From Bacteriovoracaceae bacterium (GTDB lineage: Bacteria > Bdellovibrionota > Bacteriovoracia > Bacteriovoracales > Bacteriovoracaceae): a stretch of 37,050 nucleotides of DNA. The notes under the pieces are model-generated. The model did no database searches, was not told the DNA's origin, and saw only the letters and a program-made list of their open reading frames with translations. The stretch covers positions 1 to 37,050 of the forward strand of contig JAGOVR010000001.1 in assembly GCA_018060635.1 (NCBI GenBank), in the 5' to 3' direction. Position numbers and translations under genes: made by a program. Below are positions 7,307 through 16,889 of this stretch, piece after piece (within the stretch, counting starts at the first letter, position 1; the number at the start of each line of letters is the position of its first letter).

Positions 7307-8401
7307 GTGAAGAATTTTTCTCCTGCACTACAAAAAAAATTAGACGAGCTTAAAAACAGGCGGCAAAGTTTGTTTTTAGGAAAAGTTTTTGTCGCCTCTC
7401 CTTTCATTCAGGCCCCTATGTCGGGAATTGGAAGTTTTCCCTTTCGCCTCCTCATGGAAGATTTAGGTGCAGGTGCTACCATCAGTGAGCTCATTTCCTG
7501 TCATGGAATTCATTACACTAATAAAAAAACGCAAGATATGCTCTCCATTCATCCCTTAGAAAAAAATATTGGAATTCAACTTTTTGGAGAAGAAGCAAAA
7601 GTGATGGCATCTGCCGCTGTTATTGCTCAAGAGAAAGGGGCCAAATTTGTTGATATTAATATGGGTTGTCCTGTACGCAAAGTCGTTGGAAAAGGAGCTG
7701 GCTCAGCACTCCTTAAAGATCCTTCTATCTTGCCTGATTTTTTCACCACGATTCGTAAAGCTATTACGATTCCTCTCACCATAAAAATTCGCACAGGTTG
7801 GGATCATGATCATCTCAATTCCCATGAGATTGTTAAAATTGCAGTAGACTGTGGGATTGAATTTGTTTCTATTCATGGTCGCACTCGCAGTCAAGCTTAC
7901 GAGGGTCAAGCCAATTGGGATTATATTGAAGACGTGGCAAAGAATGCATCTCTTCCCATTATTGGGAACGGAGATTTGCATACTGCTTTTCAAGTAAAAA
8001 ATCGCTTTGCTAAAACTCATTGTAAGGCCCTTATGATTGCCAGAGGTTCTATTCGCAACCCCTTTATTTTTTCTGAAGTTTATATGCAAGAAGGAGAAAC
8101 CCCTTTTACTCCTGCCCATTATCTAGAAGCTTTGGAGCGACTACTTTACTACACGGAACTTCGCTACGGTGAAAGGCCTTCCATGGTGCTTACTCAAATT
8201 AAAAAATTTTCAGCTTGGTTTGCCTTTGGTTACTTTGCTTCTGCTAAATTTCGAGAGGAGCTTTTTTCTTTTACGGACTTACCTTCAGCTTGGTCTTATA
8301 TAAAAGATTATTTTACAGGATTAGAAGAAAATATTGATCCCCTCAAACGCTTAAAAAATATTAAAGATCGGGCGAGCTTTATGGCAGGAGGCCATGGGTA
8401 A
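7307..8401 (+). CDS. dusB: tRNA-dihydrouridine synthase (DusB-like)
   Basis: An FMN-dependent enzyme reducing uridine to dihydrouridine in tRNA. The TIM barrel begins FIQAPMSGIGSFPFR (33-47). It carries VDINMGCPVRKVVGKGAGSALL with catalytic Cys121, TIKIRTGWD with Lys160, and FVSIHGRTRSQ, then PIIGNGDL and MIARGSIRNPFIF. Length 364 fits, with a roughly 30-residue N-terminal extension. The start is GTG at 7307, supported by TAAGGAAA at 7295-7302. Divergent from the HAD gene. B-type assignment is by overall look only. Confidence 0.92.
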   Translation: MKNFSPALQKKLDELKNRRQSLFLGKVFVASPFIQAPMSGIGSFPFRLLMEDLGAGATISELISCHGIHYTNKKTQDMLSIHPLEKNIGIQLFGEEAKVMASAAVIAQEKGAKFVDINMGCPVRKVVGKGAGSALLKDPSILPDFFTTIRKAITIPLTIKIRTGWDHDHLNSHEIVKIAVDCGIEFVSIHGRTRSQAYEGQANWDYIEDVAKNASLPIIGNGDLHTAFQVKNRFAKTHCKALMIARGSIRNPFIFSEVYMQEGETPFTPAHYLEALERLLYYTELRYGERPSMVLTQIKKFSAWFAFGYFASAKFREELFSFTDLPSAWSYIKDYFTGLEENIDPLKRLKNIKDRASFMAGGHG

Positions 8402-8404
8402 GAA

Positions 8405-8430
8405 CCGTTACTGTAAACCGTTACTGTAAA
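8405..8430. repeat. Two perfect 13-bp tandem repeats
   Basis: CCGTTACTGTAAA occurs twice head to tail (8405-8417, 8418-8430), immediately before the hairpin at 8434-8485. Confidence 0.9.
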
Positions 8431-8433
8431 CCT

Positions 8434-8485
8434 CCTCCTTTTTTATTGGTCCTATCCTGTGGGTGAGAACCAATAAAAAAGGAGG
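8434..8485 (+). promoter_or_regulatory. Perfect 17-bp hairpin enclosing the ribosome binding site of the S23-like gene
   Basis: CCTCCTTTTTTATTGGT (8434-8450) is exactly complementary to ACCAATAAAAAAGGAGG (8469-8485). The 18-base loop can itself form a short stem with two G-U pairs. The AAAGGAGG in the 3' arm is the ribosome binding site for the GTG at 8491, five bases downstream. Folding would block initiation, so this looks like a translational switch or a very tight brake. No T-tract follows, so it is not a terminator for dus. Confidence 0.8.
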
Positions 8486-8490
8486 CCCCC

Positions 8491-8796
8491 GTGTTTAAAA
8501 AATTTATCACTTACAACTTAGCAAAAGAACTTTATGGGATTTGTAAAAATCTAAAAATGCCCATGCATCTCAAAGATCAACTGATGAGAGCAAGTAGTTC
8601 GGTAGTCCTTAACTTGGCAGAAGGATCAGGCAAAGAAACAAGAAAAGATAAGAGAAAATTTTTTGTAATTTCTTTTGGCTCTTTACGAGAAGTTTCTTCG
8701 ATTTTAGATTTAGCAGAAGTTAAAAATCCAAAAACTTTAGAACTTTTAGACAAAACCTCTGCTCACCTCTATAAACTCATTCAATACCACAAATAA
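8491..8796 (+). CDS. Four-helix-bundle protein (S23 / TIGR02436 family)
   Basis: A 101-residue protein matching the family first seen in 23S rRNA intervening sequences, related in fold to Avd of diversity-generating retroelements. Family signatures are LKDQLMRASSSVVLNLAEGSGK (about 27-48) and FFVISFGSLREVSSILDLA. The canonical N-terminal YxxA/Lxxxx helix is present. Its function is unresolved; the basic surface suggests nucleic-acid binding. It starts with GTG at 8491 behind an AAGGAGG held in a perfect hairpin. No rRNA or reverse transcriptase gene is in the window. Confidence 0.85.
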   Translation: MFKKFITYNLAKELYGICKNLKMPMHLKDQLMRASSSVVLNLAEGSGKETRKDKRKFFVISFGSLREVSSILDLAEVKNPKTLELLDKTSAHLYKLIQYHK

Positions 8797-8921
8797 TCAT
8801 TATAATTTCAATAACTTTAATAAATCTGTGAGAATATTAAGGAGCTATTAAGAGGTCTTAAACTTCCTCCGATAAGATTTTAAGGGTTTCTTACTAACCC
8901 GTGGTATTTTTAAGGATTATA

Positions 8922-10880
8922 ATGCTTTATAGAAAGTATCTTTCTCTTTTAAGTCTGAGTCTCTTAGGGATTATCTGTGATCCCGTGGGTGCTTGGGCGC
9001 AAAAAAAAGAAAATAAAAGATGTGAGCAATCTTTTAATGAGTTTCAAGCAGGTCTTGATCTCTTAAGAGAAAAGCAACCTGCTGACTGCAAAACACCTCC
9101 CTTCACTGGCGATATTGTTTCAGAGCTTAAAAAAAGAGTGGGAAATTTAAATCCTAATCTTTCTGAGATTTATAATTGTTCAAGTTTGCAAGATATAGAT
9201 GACGCTCTGATAGCGTTAGCTCAAGACCCTGAGATTAAGCTTACCTTTATGGCCAAAGGTCTTTTAGAAAAAACCCGTGATCATTTAGAAAACCTCACCT
9301 CTTCTTTTTTAGAAAACGAATTAAAAAGTCATGCGACGCTAGCTTCCCATGAGCGTGCTCGCTTAGAAATATTTCACGCTTTTACCGCTGATCCTTCGCT
9401 AGGAAAAGCTTTACAAGAAAAAATAGGAAATGTACTCATCCAAAATCCTAATGAAACACTGGCCACCCAAAGAGCGCGGCTTACGTTTAGTGCTCTCACA
9501 GATTATTGCTCTTCCAAATCAAACCCGTTATGTGATTTATGGAACGAACAATTAGAAGAATTAAAAAAAGATGGAAAAGAGCCTGTTTTTAAACTGACAG
9601 GTGGTAGTGATTTTTATGCTGAAAGTGTTCCTGTTCAAAGCTCTTACCTTTTGGGAAATGTTTTAGGATATTTAGCAACTGCTTCTAACGAATCGGTCAG
9701 GAGCCAAGCTCTGAGTAAAGCTCACAGCATTGTAGAGACAAGTGTCCTTTTACATGAAGATGTTGGCATTCATTTAGAAAATATTAAAAAAGATCCTAGT
9801 TTAACTTCTACCGATATCAAGGATTTGCGTGAAACTTTAGAAAAAGCTGACCTCCAAAGTTTTTATGCAACATACGCTGATTATTTTGACAATGATCAGA
9901 GTAAACAAATTATTAACGAGAAACATTTTATTAAACTACAAAATACTTTAGATACCGTTTTAGAAACAAATAAATTTGCAGGAAATGCTGAAAGCTATCT
10001 GCTTGCCAAATTAGGTGCTGAAGATGTGGATCGTCTTAAAAAATTAGCTGAAATTGGAAAATCTTATACGCCCAACTGTGCTACTCCCCTTTGGAATGAA
10101 GCCTCCTCTATTAAAACTCTTATCACCTGTTTAACGGAGAGAGGAACTATTCAAGCTGAAAGTGATAAATGGAATCAGCTCTTTTTAGCTATGAAAAAAA
10201 GACGGGATGAAATTGCTCAAATGCCTGTAGCAGAAAATGAAAAGCCCTATTGGAAGGCACTGGAACGACTCACTGAAATGAGTGGGAATGAAGTTTTTAC
10301 CGCTTGTTTTGCAGGGAAAAATCCTACAACTGAAGAGCTTACCCATTTTACTTGTGATAAGTTAGAAGGTGTGAGCACGCCTGATCAATTAGCAAATGAT
10401 GCTTTATCTATTTTGAGCTACTCTCAAAAAAATTCCAACCTGATGCAGAAAGGAAATTACTGCAATACCCTTTTTCCTAAAGAACACGCCTATGCTGGGC
10501 AACCGATTAAAGATCATGCCTTTGCTTCTTTTTGTGCTGTTTCGGAGAAAAATGTTGTGGCCTCTCAAAAAGTTAAAGAAGGGGAATTATGGAATACTTC
10601 TATCAATCGCAAAACAGGGGCCGTAAGCTATTACAATTCTTCCTCTCAGTTTAATAAACCTAATCTCGCCTACGGAGTTTTAGGAGGGTTAACTGCCAGT
10701 CCAGCCTTTTTTAATATTTTTAATATGAGAAATACCTTTGATCAAGGAGTGCAAAACTCTATCTATACCGCTTTTGCCGTAGATGCCAAATATAATACAG
10801 ATCAGATTCTTAATACCAATTTAGACTTAACTTGGGGTGGTGACTACGCTGATGTCTCTGGCTTCCAATTTACCAGCTAA
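8922..10880 (+). CDS. Large exported protein, unknown function
   Basis: A 652-residue protein that I do not recognise. A signal peptide occupies residues 1-27 (MLYRKYLSLLSLSLL...GAWAQ), so it is periplasmic, surface or secreted. The body is largely helical and polar with scattered cysteines. The last 80 residues are rich in Asn, Tyr and Gly, unlike the rest. The ATG at 8922 follows TAAGGAT (8911-8917); a GTG at 8901 is in frame but lies in a small hairpin. The next gene is another large exported protein, 160 bp downstream behind its own -10 box, so they may share a process. Confidence 0.75.
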   Translation: MLYRKYLSLLSLSLLGIICDPVGAWAQKKENKRCEQSFNEFQAGLDLLREKQPADCKTPPFTGDIVSELKKRVGNLNPNLSEIYNCSSLQDIDDALIALAQDPEIKLTFMAKGLLEKTRDHLENLTSSFLENELKSHATLASHERARLEIFHAFTADPSLGKALQEKIGNVLIQNPNETLATQRARLTFSALTDYCSSKSNPLCDLWNEQLEELKKDGKEPVFKLTGGSDFYAESVPVQSSYLLGNVLGYLATASNESVRSQALSKAHSIVETSVLLHEDVGIHLENIKKDPSLTSTDIKDLRETLEKADLQSFYATYADYFDNDQSKQIINEKHFIKLQNTLDTVLETNKFAGNAESYLLAKLGAEDVDRLKKLAEIGKSYTPNCATPLWNEASSIKTLITCLTERGTIQAESDKWNQLFLAMKKRRDEIAQMPVAENEKPYWKALERLTEMSGNEVFTACFAGKNPTTEELTHFTCDKLEGVSTPDQLANDALSILSYSQKNSNLMQKGNYCNTLFPKEHAYAGQPIKDHAFASFCAVSEKNVVASQKVKEGELWNTSINRKTGAVSYYNSSSQFNKPNLAYGVLGGLTASPAFFNIFNMRNTFDQGVQNSIYTAFAVDAKYNTDQILNTNLDLTWGGDYADVSGFQFTS

Positions 10881-10920
10881 TCTTCCTGATCCCCTCTCTG
10901 AATGTTTAATAAGAAAAAAT

Positions 10921-10936
10921 GCCAAAAAGAATTGGC
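10921..10936 (+). terminator. Weak candidate terminator after the 652-residue gene
   Basis: GCCAA (10921-10925) pairs with TTGGC (10932-10936); a run of eight T residues follows ten bases later (10946-10953 region) inside a second tiny stem CTATG/CATAG. Short stem, hence low confidence. Confidence 0.3.
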
Positions 10937-10996
10937 TCATCTATGTTTTTTTTCATAGAATTTAAAGGGTTTGAGGCGTTCGGCAGATCCTTCCTG

Positions 10997-11002
10997 TATA
11001 AT
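10997..11002 (+). promoter_or_regulatory. Candidate -10 box upstream of the Cys-rich lipoprotein gene
   Basis: TGTATAATG context with TATAAT at 10997-11002, about 40 bases before the ATG. The nearest -35-like hexamer, TTGAGG (10971-10976), is at a 20-base spacing, longer than usual. An identical TGTATAATG lies at 34855-34863 ahead of the outer-membrane protein gene. Confidence 0.45.
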
Positions 11003-11040
11003 GAACCATAAAGGGAATAGTTCCTTTTCACGAAAAGAAA

Positions 11041-14000
11041 ATGATGGGGACCTTTGAAAAAATGGGAAAAAAGATTACATTTTTAACACAAATTTCCAAG
11101 ACCTTAAGTCTTTCCGCAATTTTATTCTTGATGCTCTCAGCTTGTACTGAAAAAAGTACGGGCAAAAGAAAAGGTTCGGTATTATCTTCCACCACTGATG
11201 ACACCCCTTCAGCTCCCACTCTACAAGAACTTTTTTGGTACTCTCCTCCGACTTCCACTCAAATTCTTACCATTAACTCTAATATCAATACAAAAATTTA
11301 TTTACGTGGAAGTAGCATTCATAGTTTCCTAGGAACTGGAACTAATTTTTCTAAAATCTATTGTGTCGTCATGAATTTTGCAACTCCCTTAAAACAACTA
11401 CGCTTGCGCGCTATTCCTATTCAATTTACAAACACCTCTAATCAGACTCAAGAAAAACTTTTCCGTATCGACTCTGATCTCCCTGCAGAATCTCAAACAG
11501 CTTGTACAGGAACTGCTGTCAGCTTAACGGGAAGTAGTGTCGTCGTCGGAAGTGCGACCTTTGATCCTGAAACTGTTTCTACGGCTCTTTCTGGAACCAT
11601 AAATTCTACGGGAGTGCAAATTCATGAGAGCACAGGAACAGCTATTTCCACAGCTCTTCCTGCCACAGGAACAGCGAGTTTTAATGTTTCTACTTTGGGT
11701 TTTATTATTAATATTACGCAGTCATCAGGCGGCGGCCCTACTCTTTCCACTTGTACCGATAGTCAATGTCAACTTTCAGGTTTTGATTGTTGCTCAGAAG
11801 GTCAGTGTGTAAACGCAGGAACATTAAAACCCAATGCTTCTAATCTTCCTGATTACGCCACAGCCATTGCCGCTGTTTTACAAAACCCTAGCTCCTATGT
11901 TTTTTTCACTGATATTTACTATAGCTGTCCCACGGGAACTACAGGTTCAGGCTCAGGGTCTGGCTCAGGCACGACGACTACACTGACAGAACGTGTAGAA
12001 GATTACTTGTGTCTGATGTGTGATAGCACCTCTGGTCGCAATCCTTCTCATCCTGATTGCTTGGCCTATACTTTTTCTATCTGTCAACACAATGGAACGA
12101 ATAGTCTTTATTCTGAGGCTTTAGATCGTGCTAAGATTTTTTGTGATTGCCACGATACTTTTGTTTCTGGTTACTGTGATGGACTCTCCTACTCTGCTTC
12201 TTATGCCACCAATGGAACCATAAGTTCCGTAACTTGTGCCCCTTTACCTATTATTGGCAATACACCTTCTTTTCAAGCTCTGGATATTTTTCTGAATATG
12301 CGTAGTGTTCCTCATCGTTTTTTTAATGCGGGAGGAAGCTCTGTAGATTTTGTAGAAAATATTCAAAACAGTACCTCTGCCTCTGACCTGCAAGAAGGTT
12401 CAGCTTTCCTTTATTATGATGTTACTCCCATTAATGGCAGATTTAATATGAACTCTATTTTGGGAAGCATGGATCTTAGTTTAACGAAAACACTACCCTC
12501 ACAAGTCATTAACGTTATTGCGGGGGAAACATATGTTGTGGCCTCTGCTTCTAATGCTGTTTTTAATCCCTGTATCCTGTGTACTCCTGACTCATGGTTT
12601 AGTGCTTTTAAGGCCAATCCCTCCTCTTCTTATGGAAAAGGATTACAGGCCACTGGATTTAGTACTGATCGCATGAATTTTGCGGGAAATATTACTGGGG
12701 GAAATTACGAAGACACCCATTTTGGGCGGGCCTGCTACATTCCCCCCAGCATGATTCCTTTTTCTCATAGCAACACCACGGGGACATCCCCTTGGGCAAC
12801 TGCTTTACAATATCAACGACAAGCCCGTCTTTATACTCAGGCCGCTCTTTTTACGAATGGTTATCAAAAAGATTGGTTTGGATTCAACAAAGGGGCACTC
12901 ATTGGATCCTTTGATGGAATAAGTTGGTTTGCCATTGGAACAGGAAGAATTATTCAAGCCACTTCATCCAAACTTTTTTTAGCTATCAATGCTCCTTTTG
13001 GTGATCTCACTCAAGACAACAATCTTAATGTTCATATTACGACTTATACTGGAGTAGAGTCTGGAGCTACCAGTGATTATGATCCGAGTCTTCCTGATAA
13101 CCATCCTAATCAAAATCAAGCGGGAACGTGTCAGAAGTACCACCAATGTACCAAAGACACCGACTGTATCGCGCAGTTGGGTTGGGAATATGTGTGCGCC
13201 AATGTGGCCGATCAAAAAACCCTGTGGCCAGACATAGACATGAATACGGTAACGGAAGAAACAAGTTTGACCCCTGTTAATATTCCCAAACGTATTACTG
13301 ATTTATTAAGTGGCTTTACCGGAAGTAATAAACGTTGTGTGTACCGAGGAGCGGGAGCTCCTTGCCGCGTGGATTATGAAAATTTCACCACCGCCAATAA
13401 GCGCCGCATCTATGGATGTGCTGCTAATTTCCATTGTGCGGCGGTCACCTCTCAAAGTTTTAATTACGAAATTGCTCGCTATATTGATATTGAAACGGGT
13501 AATAATTCTTATCGTTTTGGAATGGCAACTCCTTACCTTGGAAGACCCGCTGAATATTTAGTTTTAAATCCTAATGCCATGAATGAATTGCCTCAATCCG
13601 TGCAAGATAATTTAACTACCAATGCTCAAAATTTGGGTACTGATGCTTTTTCTGCCGTAGGATTATGTCGTCCCGGAAAAAAAATTGATACGGTTGACCT
13701 GAAATCCACCGGTCAACATGGAACCGCCGCCTCGAATGATGTTACCGATTATATTTCTCAAATTGGGGCCTGCGATCCAGATCAAGGTCATGATGATGCA
13801 GGAACAGGCAGTAAACTGTGGGGTTGTCCTATTGTAAATAGTAGTGGCAACTTAAGACACTATGAAAGTGCCACCGATCTTCTCACTTCTAACTATAACG
13901 GTGATAATGATTTTGTTTTCTTACGTACACAAAATAATTGTGGAAAAGCTTCCACTAATTCTTTAGGCGTCAGTGCTTTTGAAAATATTGAAGCTCTTCT

Positions 14001-16053
14001 TTTAGGTTCAGGAAATTATCCGCAAGACCCTACACTTGTTTTGAATGGATGTTTGCGCAGAGCAGGTTCTGTTTGTCATAGTGATTTAGATTGTTCTCCT
14101 AATGCTCTTCATTCGGAGCGAGCATCGGGAATTTCTGTGAGCTTTTTTGGAGGAACTCTGGCTGAGCAAAAATACTGGGAAGAAAATCTTATTTGTGGTC
14201 AAAGTAAATTACAAACAGCTGATGACTACGAATTAAAGGATAACCGCTGTTGTCGTGCTGTAGGACAAACACTTACCATGTATAGTGACACTGATCCTAG
14301 TACGGATAGTCCAAGTTTACATGTTGATACCTACTCTATCCTCAATGCAAGCGGTACTGCCAACCGTTACTCACGCTATGAAGCGATTGGTGAACTTTTG
14401 AGTAATTCTCATTCTTCGACTTATACTTCTACTCGCTATGGAATCCCTGAGAATATTTTTTCTAATACAACCTCTACGTCCTCTCCCAGCTCTATAAAAT
14501 ACCAATGGCGCACATTTCAAAAAACAGGACAACTTACTTGTTGTGGCAGTGGCTTTGTTCGTAACTTTGAAAATGGCGGCCATAATTGGGTGAATGCTCC
14601 CCGCTTTAATTATGCTTTAGATAATTTCCGTTGCCTTAATTACCGCAGTAAATACGCCTTTGAAAGTCCTACCATGGGCGGCTTTACCTCCAGTACCGTA
14701 GGTGGTGCTGGTGAATATAATCAAGATCGCCTAAGTTTTTCTTTTGATGCTGATATTGGCGGTGGTGCGCAAGCTCTTTTTAATACTTCAGGTTCTGGCT
14801 CTAATGCTGTGGAGCCTACGGAGATGAGTGCTGGAGGGTTACAAACTGTAACTTGGGCAGATCCCGTCAATGACTTTATCCATTTAAATCTTTCTGATCT
14901 GGCCCCTTTTCTCCCTCAATCAGTTGTGGATATTTCAGGTGGCAATGAATACTTTCCTTGGTTTGATTCCGCAGATCTTCTGACCTATATTAATGTGCCT
15001 TCTTACCTGCAACCTATCTCAGGATGTGTGGCAGGAGCGATGGATCTTTCCACATGGAATGCTCAAGCTAATTGCTTTGATCTTACCTTGCCTCAAGAAA
15101 ATGCGGCTTGTAATTCTACGGGACTTACTGTGGAACTGTTGAATGGTAATTATTTTAATAGCCAAGGTTATGTGTTAAGACTTATTCGCAGTGGTGTTTG
15201 TAATTTTGCTCGGACTTCTATTACTGCTAGCTTTATTGGGTATGCCACTCAAGATGATCAGAATAATATCACATTAGGCTATGACAATATTGGTGCCAAC
15301 CCTGGAAATTATTTGTACTACCTCTACAAATTAGAACGCTTTGAACTTTTAGGTATTCCGCAAATTTCTTACGAACCTATTTATTGTAATTGGGATAAAG
15401 ATGAACTGCTTCCTGATCTTTTTAGTGTTGATACAAGAAGCCAATTTCAATCCACAGGTTGGATAAGATCTGAACTTAGTGATGGTTTTACAGATAACTA
15501 TACCGTCACTGCTGATGAGGTCAATCATGATGCGATTTTCTCTTCCGAAGAATTTAGTTGTTGTATAAAATTAGGGCAAGAAACCAATAACCCTGCTCTT
15601 TGCTGTAGTGGTTATGCTAAAACTTCGGCCTTAAATACCTCTCAAGAACTTTGCGCTCTTCCTTCTAAAACAGACCTGCACGTTTACTTTAATCGTTTTG
15701 TTTCCTCTGAAGGTGTGGGAAGCACTGAACCTGGGGGTGGTTTTTCTGATACTGATTTTAATGCCGACACAGGAGCACCCAAAGCTACCAACAATGTGAA
15801 CAGTAAAATTTATGCTATGGGGGCCAAATATTGTGAGAATGGAAGTTTATTCTCAGCTTCTCCTGTATACCCACGCTATGGTGGTGTGTTTGGAGATTTC
15901 ATTGTAGAACCTGCACCCAATCCTTCTCTCACTCGCTTTTTTAGTATCGCTGATTCCAGTGCGGATACAGGTGTGGATAACTTAGGTGATAGCACTGGTT
16001 CGCAGGCCTATGCCAATAAATTCCGCTGGAATAATCACATCTACTGTCGTTAA
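11041..16053 (+). CDS. Giant Cys-rich exported lipoprotein, 1670 residues
   Basis: Not recognised. The N-terminus has a lipoprotein signal with lipobox LMLSAC (Cys35). After that come Ser/Thr/Gly-rich beta-like regions and an SG linker of alternating Gly-Ser (about residues 300-308). Several Cys clusters follow, including CTDSQCQLSGFDCCSEGQC, CQKYHQCTKDTDC and five CC pairs (DCC, RCC, TCC, SCC, LCC). This fits a disulfide-stabilised protein on the outer membrane or cell surface. No catalytic motif was seen. ATGs at 11041, 11044 and 11062 are possible starts; ribosome binding sites are weak. Such long exported proteins are often adhesins or host/prey-contact factors, but that is conjecture. 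Confidence 0.8.
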   Translation: MMGTFEKMGKKITFLTQISKTLSLSAILFLMLSACTEKSTGKRKGSVLSSTTDDTPSAPTLQELFWYSPPTSTQILTINSNINTKIYLRGSSIHSFLGTGTNFSKIYCVVMNFATPLKQLRLRAIPIQFTNTSNQTQEKLFRIDSDLPAESQTACTGTAVSLTGSSVVVGSATFDPETVSTALSGTINSTGVQIHESTGTAISTALPATGTASFNVSTLGFIINITQSSGGGPTLSTCTDSQCQLSGFDCCSEGQCVNAGTLKPNASNLPDYATAIAAVLQNPSSYVFFTDIYYSCPTGTTGSGSGSGSGTTTTLTERVEDYLCLMCDSTSGRNPSHPDCLAYTFSICQHNGTNSLYSEALDRAKIFCDCHDTFVSGYCDGLSYSASYATNGTISSVTCAPLPIIGNTPSFQALDIFLNMRSVPHRFFNAGGSSVDFVENIQNSTSASDLQEGSAFLYYDVTPINGRFNMNSILGSMDLSLTKTLPSQVINVIAGETYVVASASNAVFNPCILCTPDSWFSAFKANPSSSYGKGLQATGFSTDRMNFAGNITGGNYEDTHFGRACYIPPSMIPFSHSNTTGTSPWATALQYQRQARLYTQAALFTNGYQKDWFGFNKGALIGSFDGISWFAIGTGRIIQATSSKLFLAINAPFGDLTQDNNLNVHITTYTGVESGATSDYDPSLPDNHPNQNQAGTCQKYHQCTKDTDCIAQLGWEYVCANVADQKTLWPDIDMNTVTEETSLTPVNIPKRITDLLSGFTGSNKRCVYRGAGAPCRVDYENFTTANKRRIYGCAANFHCAAVTSQSFNYEIARYIDIETGNNSYRFGMATPYLGRPAEYLVLNPNAMNELPQSVQDNLTTNAQNLGTDAFSAVGLCRPGKKIDTVDLKSTGQHGTAASNDVTDYISQIGACDPDQGHDDAGTGSKLWGCPIVNSSGNLRHYESATDLLTSNYNGDNDFVFLRTQNNCGKASTNSLGVSAFENIEALLLGSGNYPQDPTLVLNGCLRRAGSVCHSDLDCSPNALHSERASGISVSFFGGTLAEQKYWEENLICGQSKLQTADDYELKDNRCCRAVGQTLTMYSDTDPSTDSPSLHVDTYSILNASGTANRYSRYEAIGELLSNSHSSTYTSTRYGIPENIFSNTTSTSSPSSIKYQWRTFQKTGQLTCCGSGFVRNFENGGHNWVNAPRFNYALDNFRCLNYRSKYAFESPTMGGFTSSTVGGAGEYNQDRLSFSFDADIGGGAQALFNTSGSGSNAVEPTEMSAGGLQTVTWADPVNDFIHLNLSDLAPFLPQSVVDISGGNEYFPWFDSADLLTYINVPSYLQPISGCVAGAMDLSTWNAQANCFDLTLPQENAACNSTGLTVELLNGNYFNSQGYVLRLIRSGVCNFARTSITASFIGYATQDDQNNITLGYDNIGANPGNYLYYLYKLERFELLGIPQISYEPIYCNWDKDELLPDLFSVDTRSQFQSTGWIRSELSDGFTDNYTVTADEVNHDAIFSSEEFSCCIKLGQETNNPALCCSGYAKTSALNTSQELCALPSKTDLHVYFNRFVSSEGVGSTEPGGGFSDTDFNADTGAPKATNNVNSKIYAMGAKYCENGSLFSASPVYPRYGGVFGDFIVEPAPNPSLTRFFSIADSSADTGVDNLGDSTGSQAYANKFRWNNHIYCR

Positions 16054-16109
16054 TTTTTTATTTATTTTCTTATTCGACGTTTGCTGTTTTTTCAGGTTAA
16101 ATTAAATGT

Positions 16110-16889
16110 ATGTTTATCCTCTTTTTGTTTTCAACTTTTTTTACGACACCTCTTGTGGCGCAAACACATTTGACTTGTTTTCATCCTGCTGTTTGCCACC
16201 TACTTAAAACCTCTCTTTCTAAACATCAGGTTTCTGAACTTCCTCTTGTTATTCCTGATTTACATGACTTTGATCCTTCGCCAAAAGAGATTAAACTGTT
16301 TCTAAATCCTCCCCATCTTATTTTACCTCCTCTGAGTATAGTTCCTTGGGCAAAAAAAATTGCCGAAAAGCGCACAGGTAAAAAGACTTATTTCTTACCT
16401 TTACCTTCTCAAAATTTTTTACAAAAAAATTATCCCAAGGCCTCTTTAGAGGCCCTTTCTCATTTCTGGCTTTATCCTGATATTGCCTGCTTTATACAAA
16501 CAGAATTAACTCAAAACCTCAAAATACATTTTGCTCCCTGTACTGAAGATCTTAAAAGCCTTCAAGATTTACTGCAAAAAAAATATACAAAAACTTTTTT
16601 CGTTTTAGAACATGACGCTCTTTCAGCTCTTTTTACTAGACTTAAAGTTTCTCATCTGGCCCTGAAAGGATCACACCATCATGAGGAAATGAGTTCCGCT
16701 AAATTAAAAAAACTAAGTGACCTCCCTCTGACTCAAGTCATCTGGATCCGTAATAGTATTCACGATATCAGCTTTAAAAAAGTTGTTCAGAAATACAAAA
16801 AAGAAACTCACGCCCAAATCTTTTTTTCAGCAGAAAGTGGGGAACCCCTTTCTCTTCTACATAAGAACCTACAGGATCTGTCCCTATGA
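16110..16889 (+). CDS. Zinc/manganese ABC transporter substrate-binding protein (divergent ZnuA-like)
   Basis: A 259-residue exported protein (signal peptide about 1-18, ending VAQ). It is assigned as the periplasmic metal-binding component from context and metal-site pattern. DLHDFDPSP with His52 matches the first His motif. SHFWLYPD with His118 matches the usual DPHxW motif, and KGSHHHEEMSSAKLKKL near 187-203 supplies further His/Glu. It is shorter than a typical ZnuA (about 300). No ribosome binding site precedes the ATG; TAAATT at 16098-16103 with TCGACG at 16074-16079 could give a leaderless start. It overlaps the ATPase gene by 4 bp. Confidence 0.72.
   Translation: MFILFLFSTFFTTPLVAQTHLTCFHPAVCHLLKTSLSKHQVSELPLVIPDLHDFDPSPKEIKLFLNPPHLILPPLSIVPWAKKIAEKRTGKKTYFLPLPSQNFLQKNYPKASLEALSHFWLYPDIACFIQTELTQNLKIHFAPCTEDLKSLQDLLQKKYTKTFFVLEHDALSALFTRLKVSHLALKGSHHHEEMSSAKLKKLSDLPLTQVIWIRNSIHDISFKKVVQKYKKETHAQIFFSAESGEPLSLLHKNLQDLSL

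Noticed and set aside
8434..8485. Terminator for dus
   Set aside because: The stem is strong but is followed by CCCCC and a GTG start, not a T-run, and the 3' arm is a ribosome binding site.
8491..8796. Diversity-generating retroelement accessory gene (avd) or 23S rRNA intervening sequence
   Set aside because: The protein shares the four-helix fold, but there is no reverse transcriptase, template/variable repeat pair or rRNA gene in the window.
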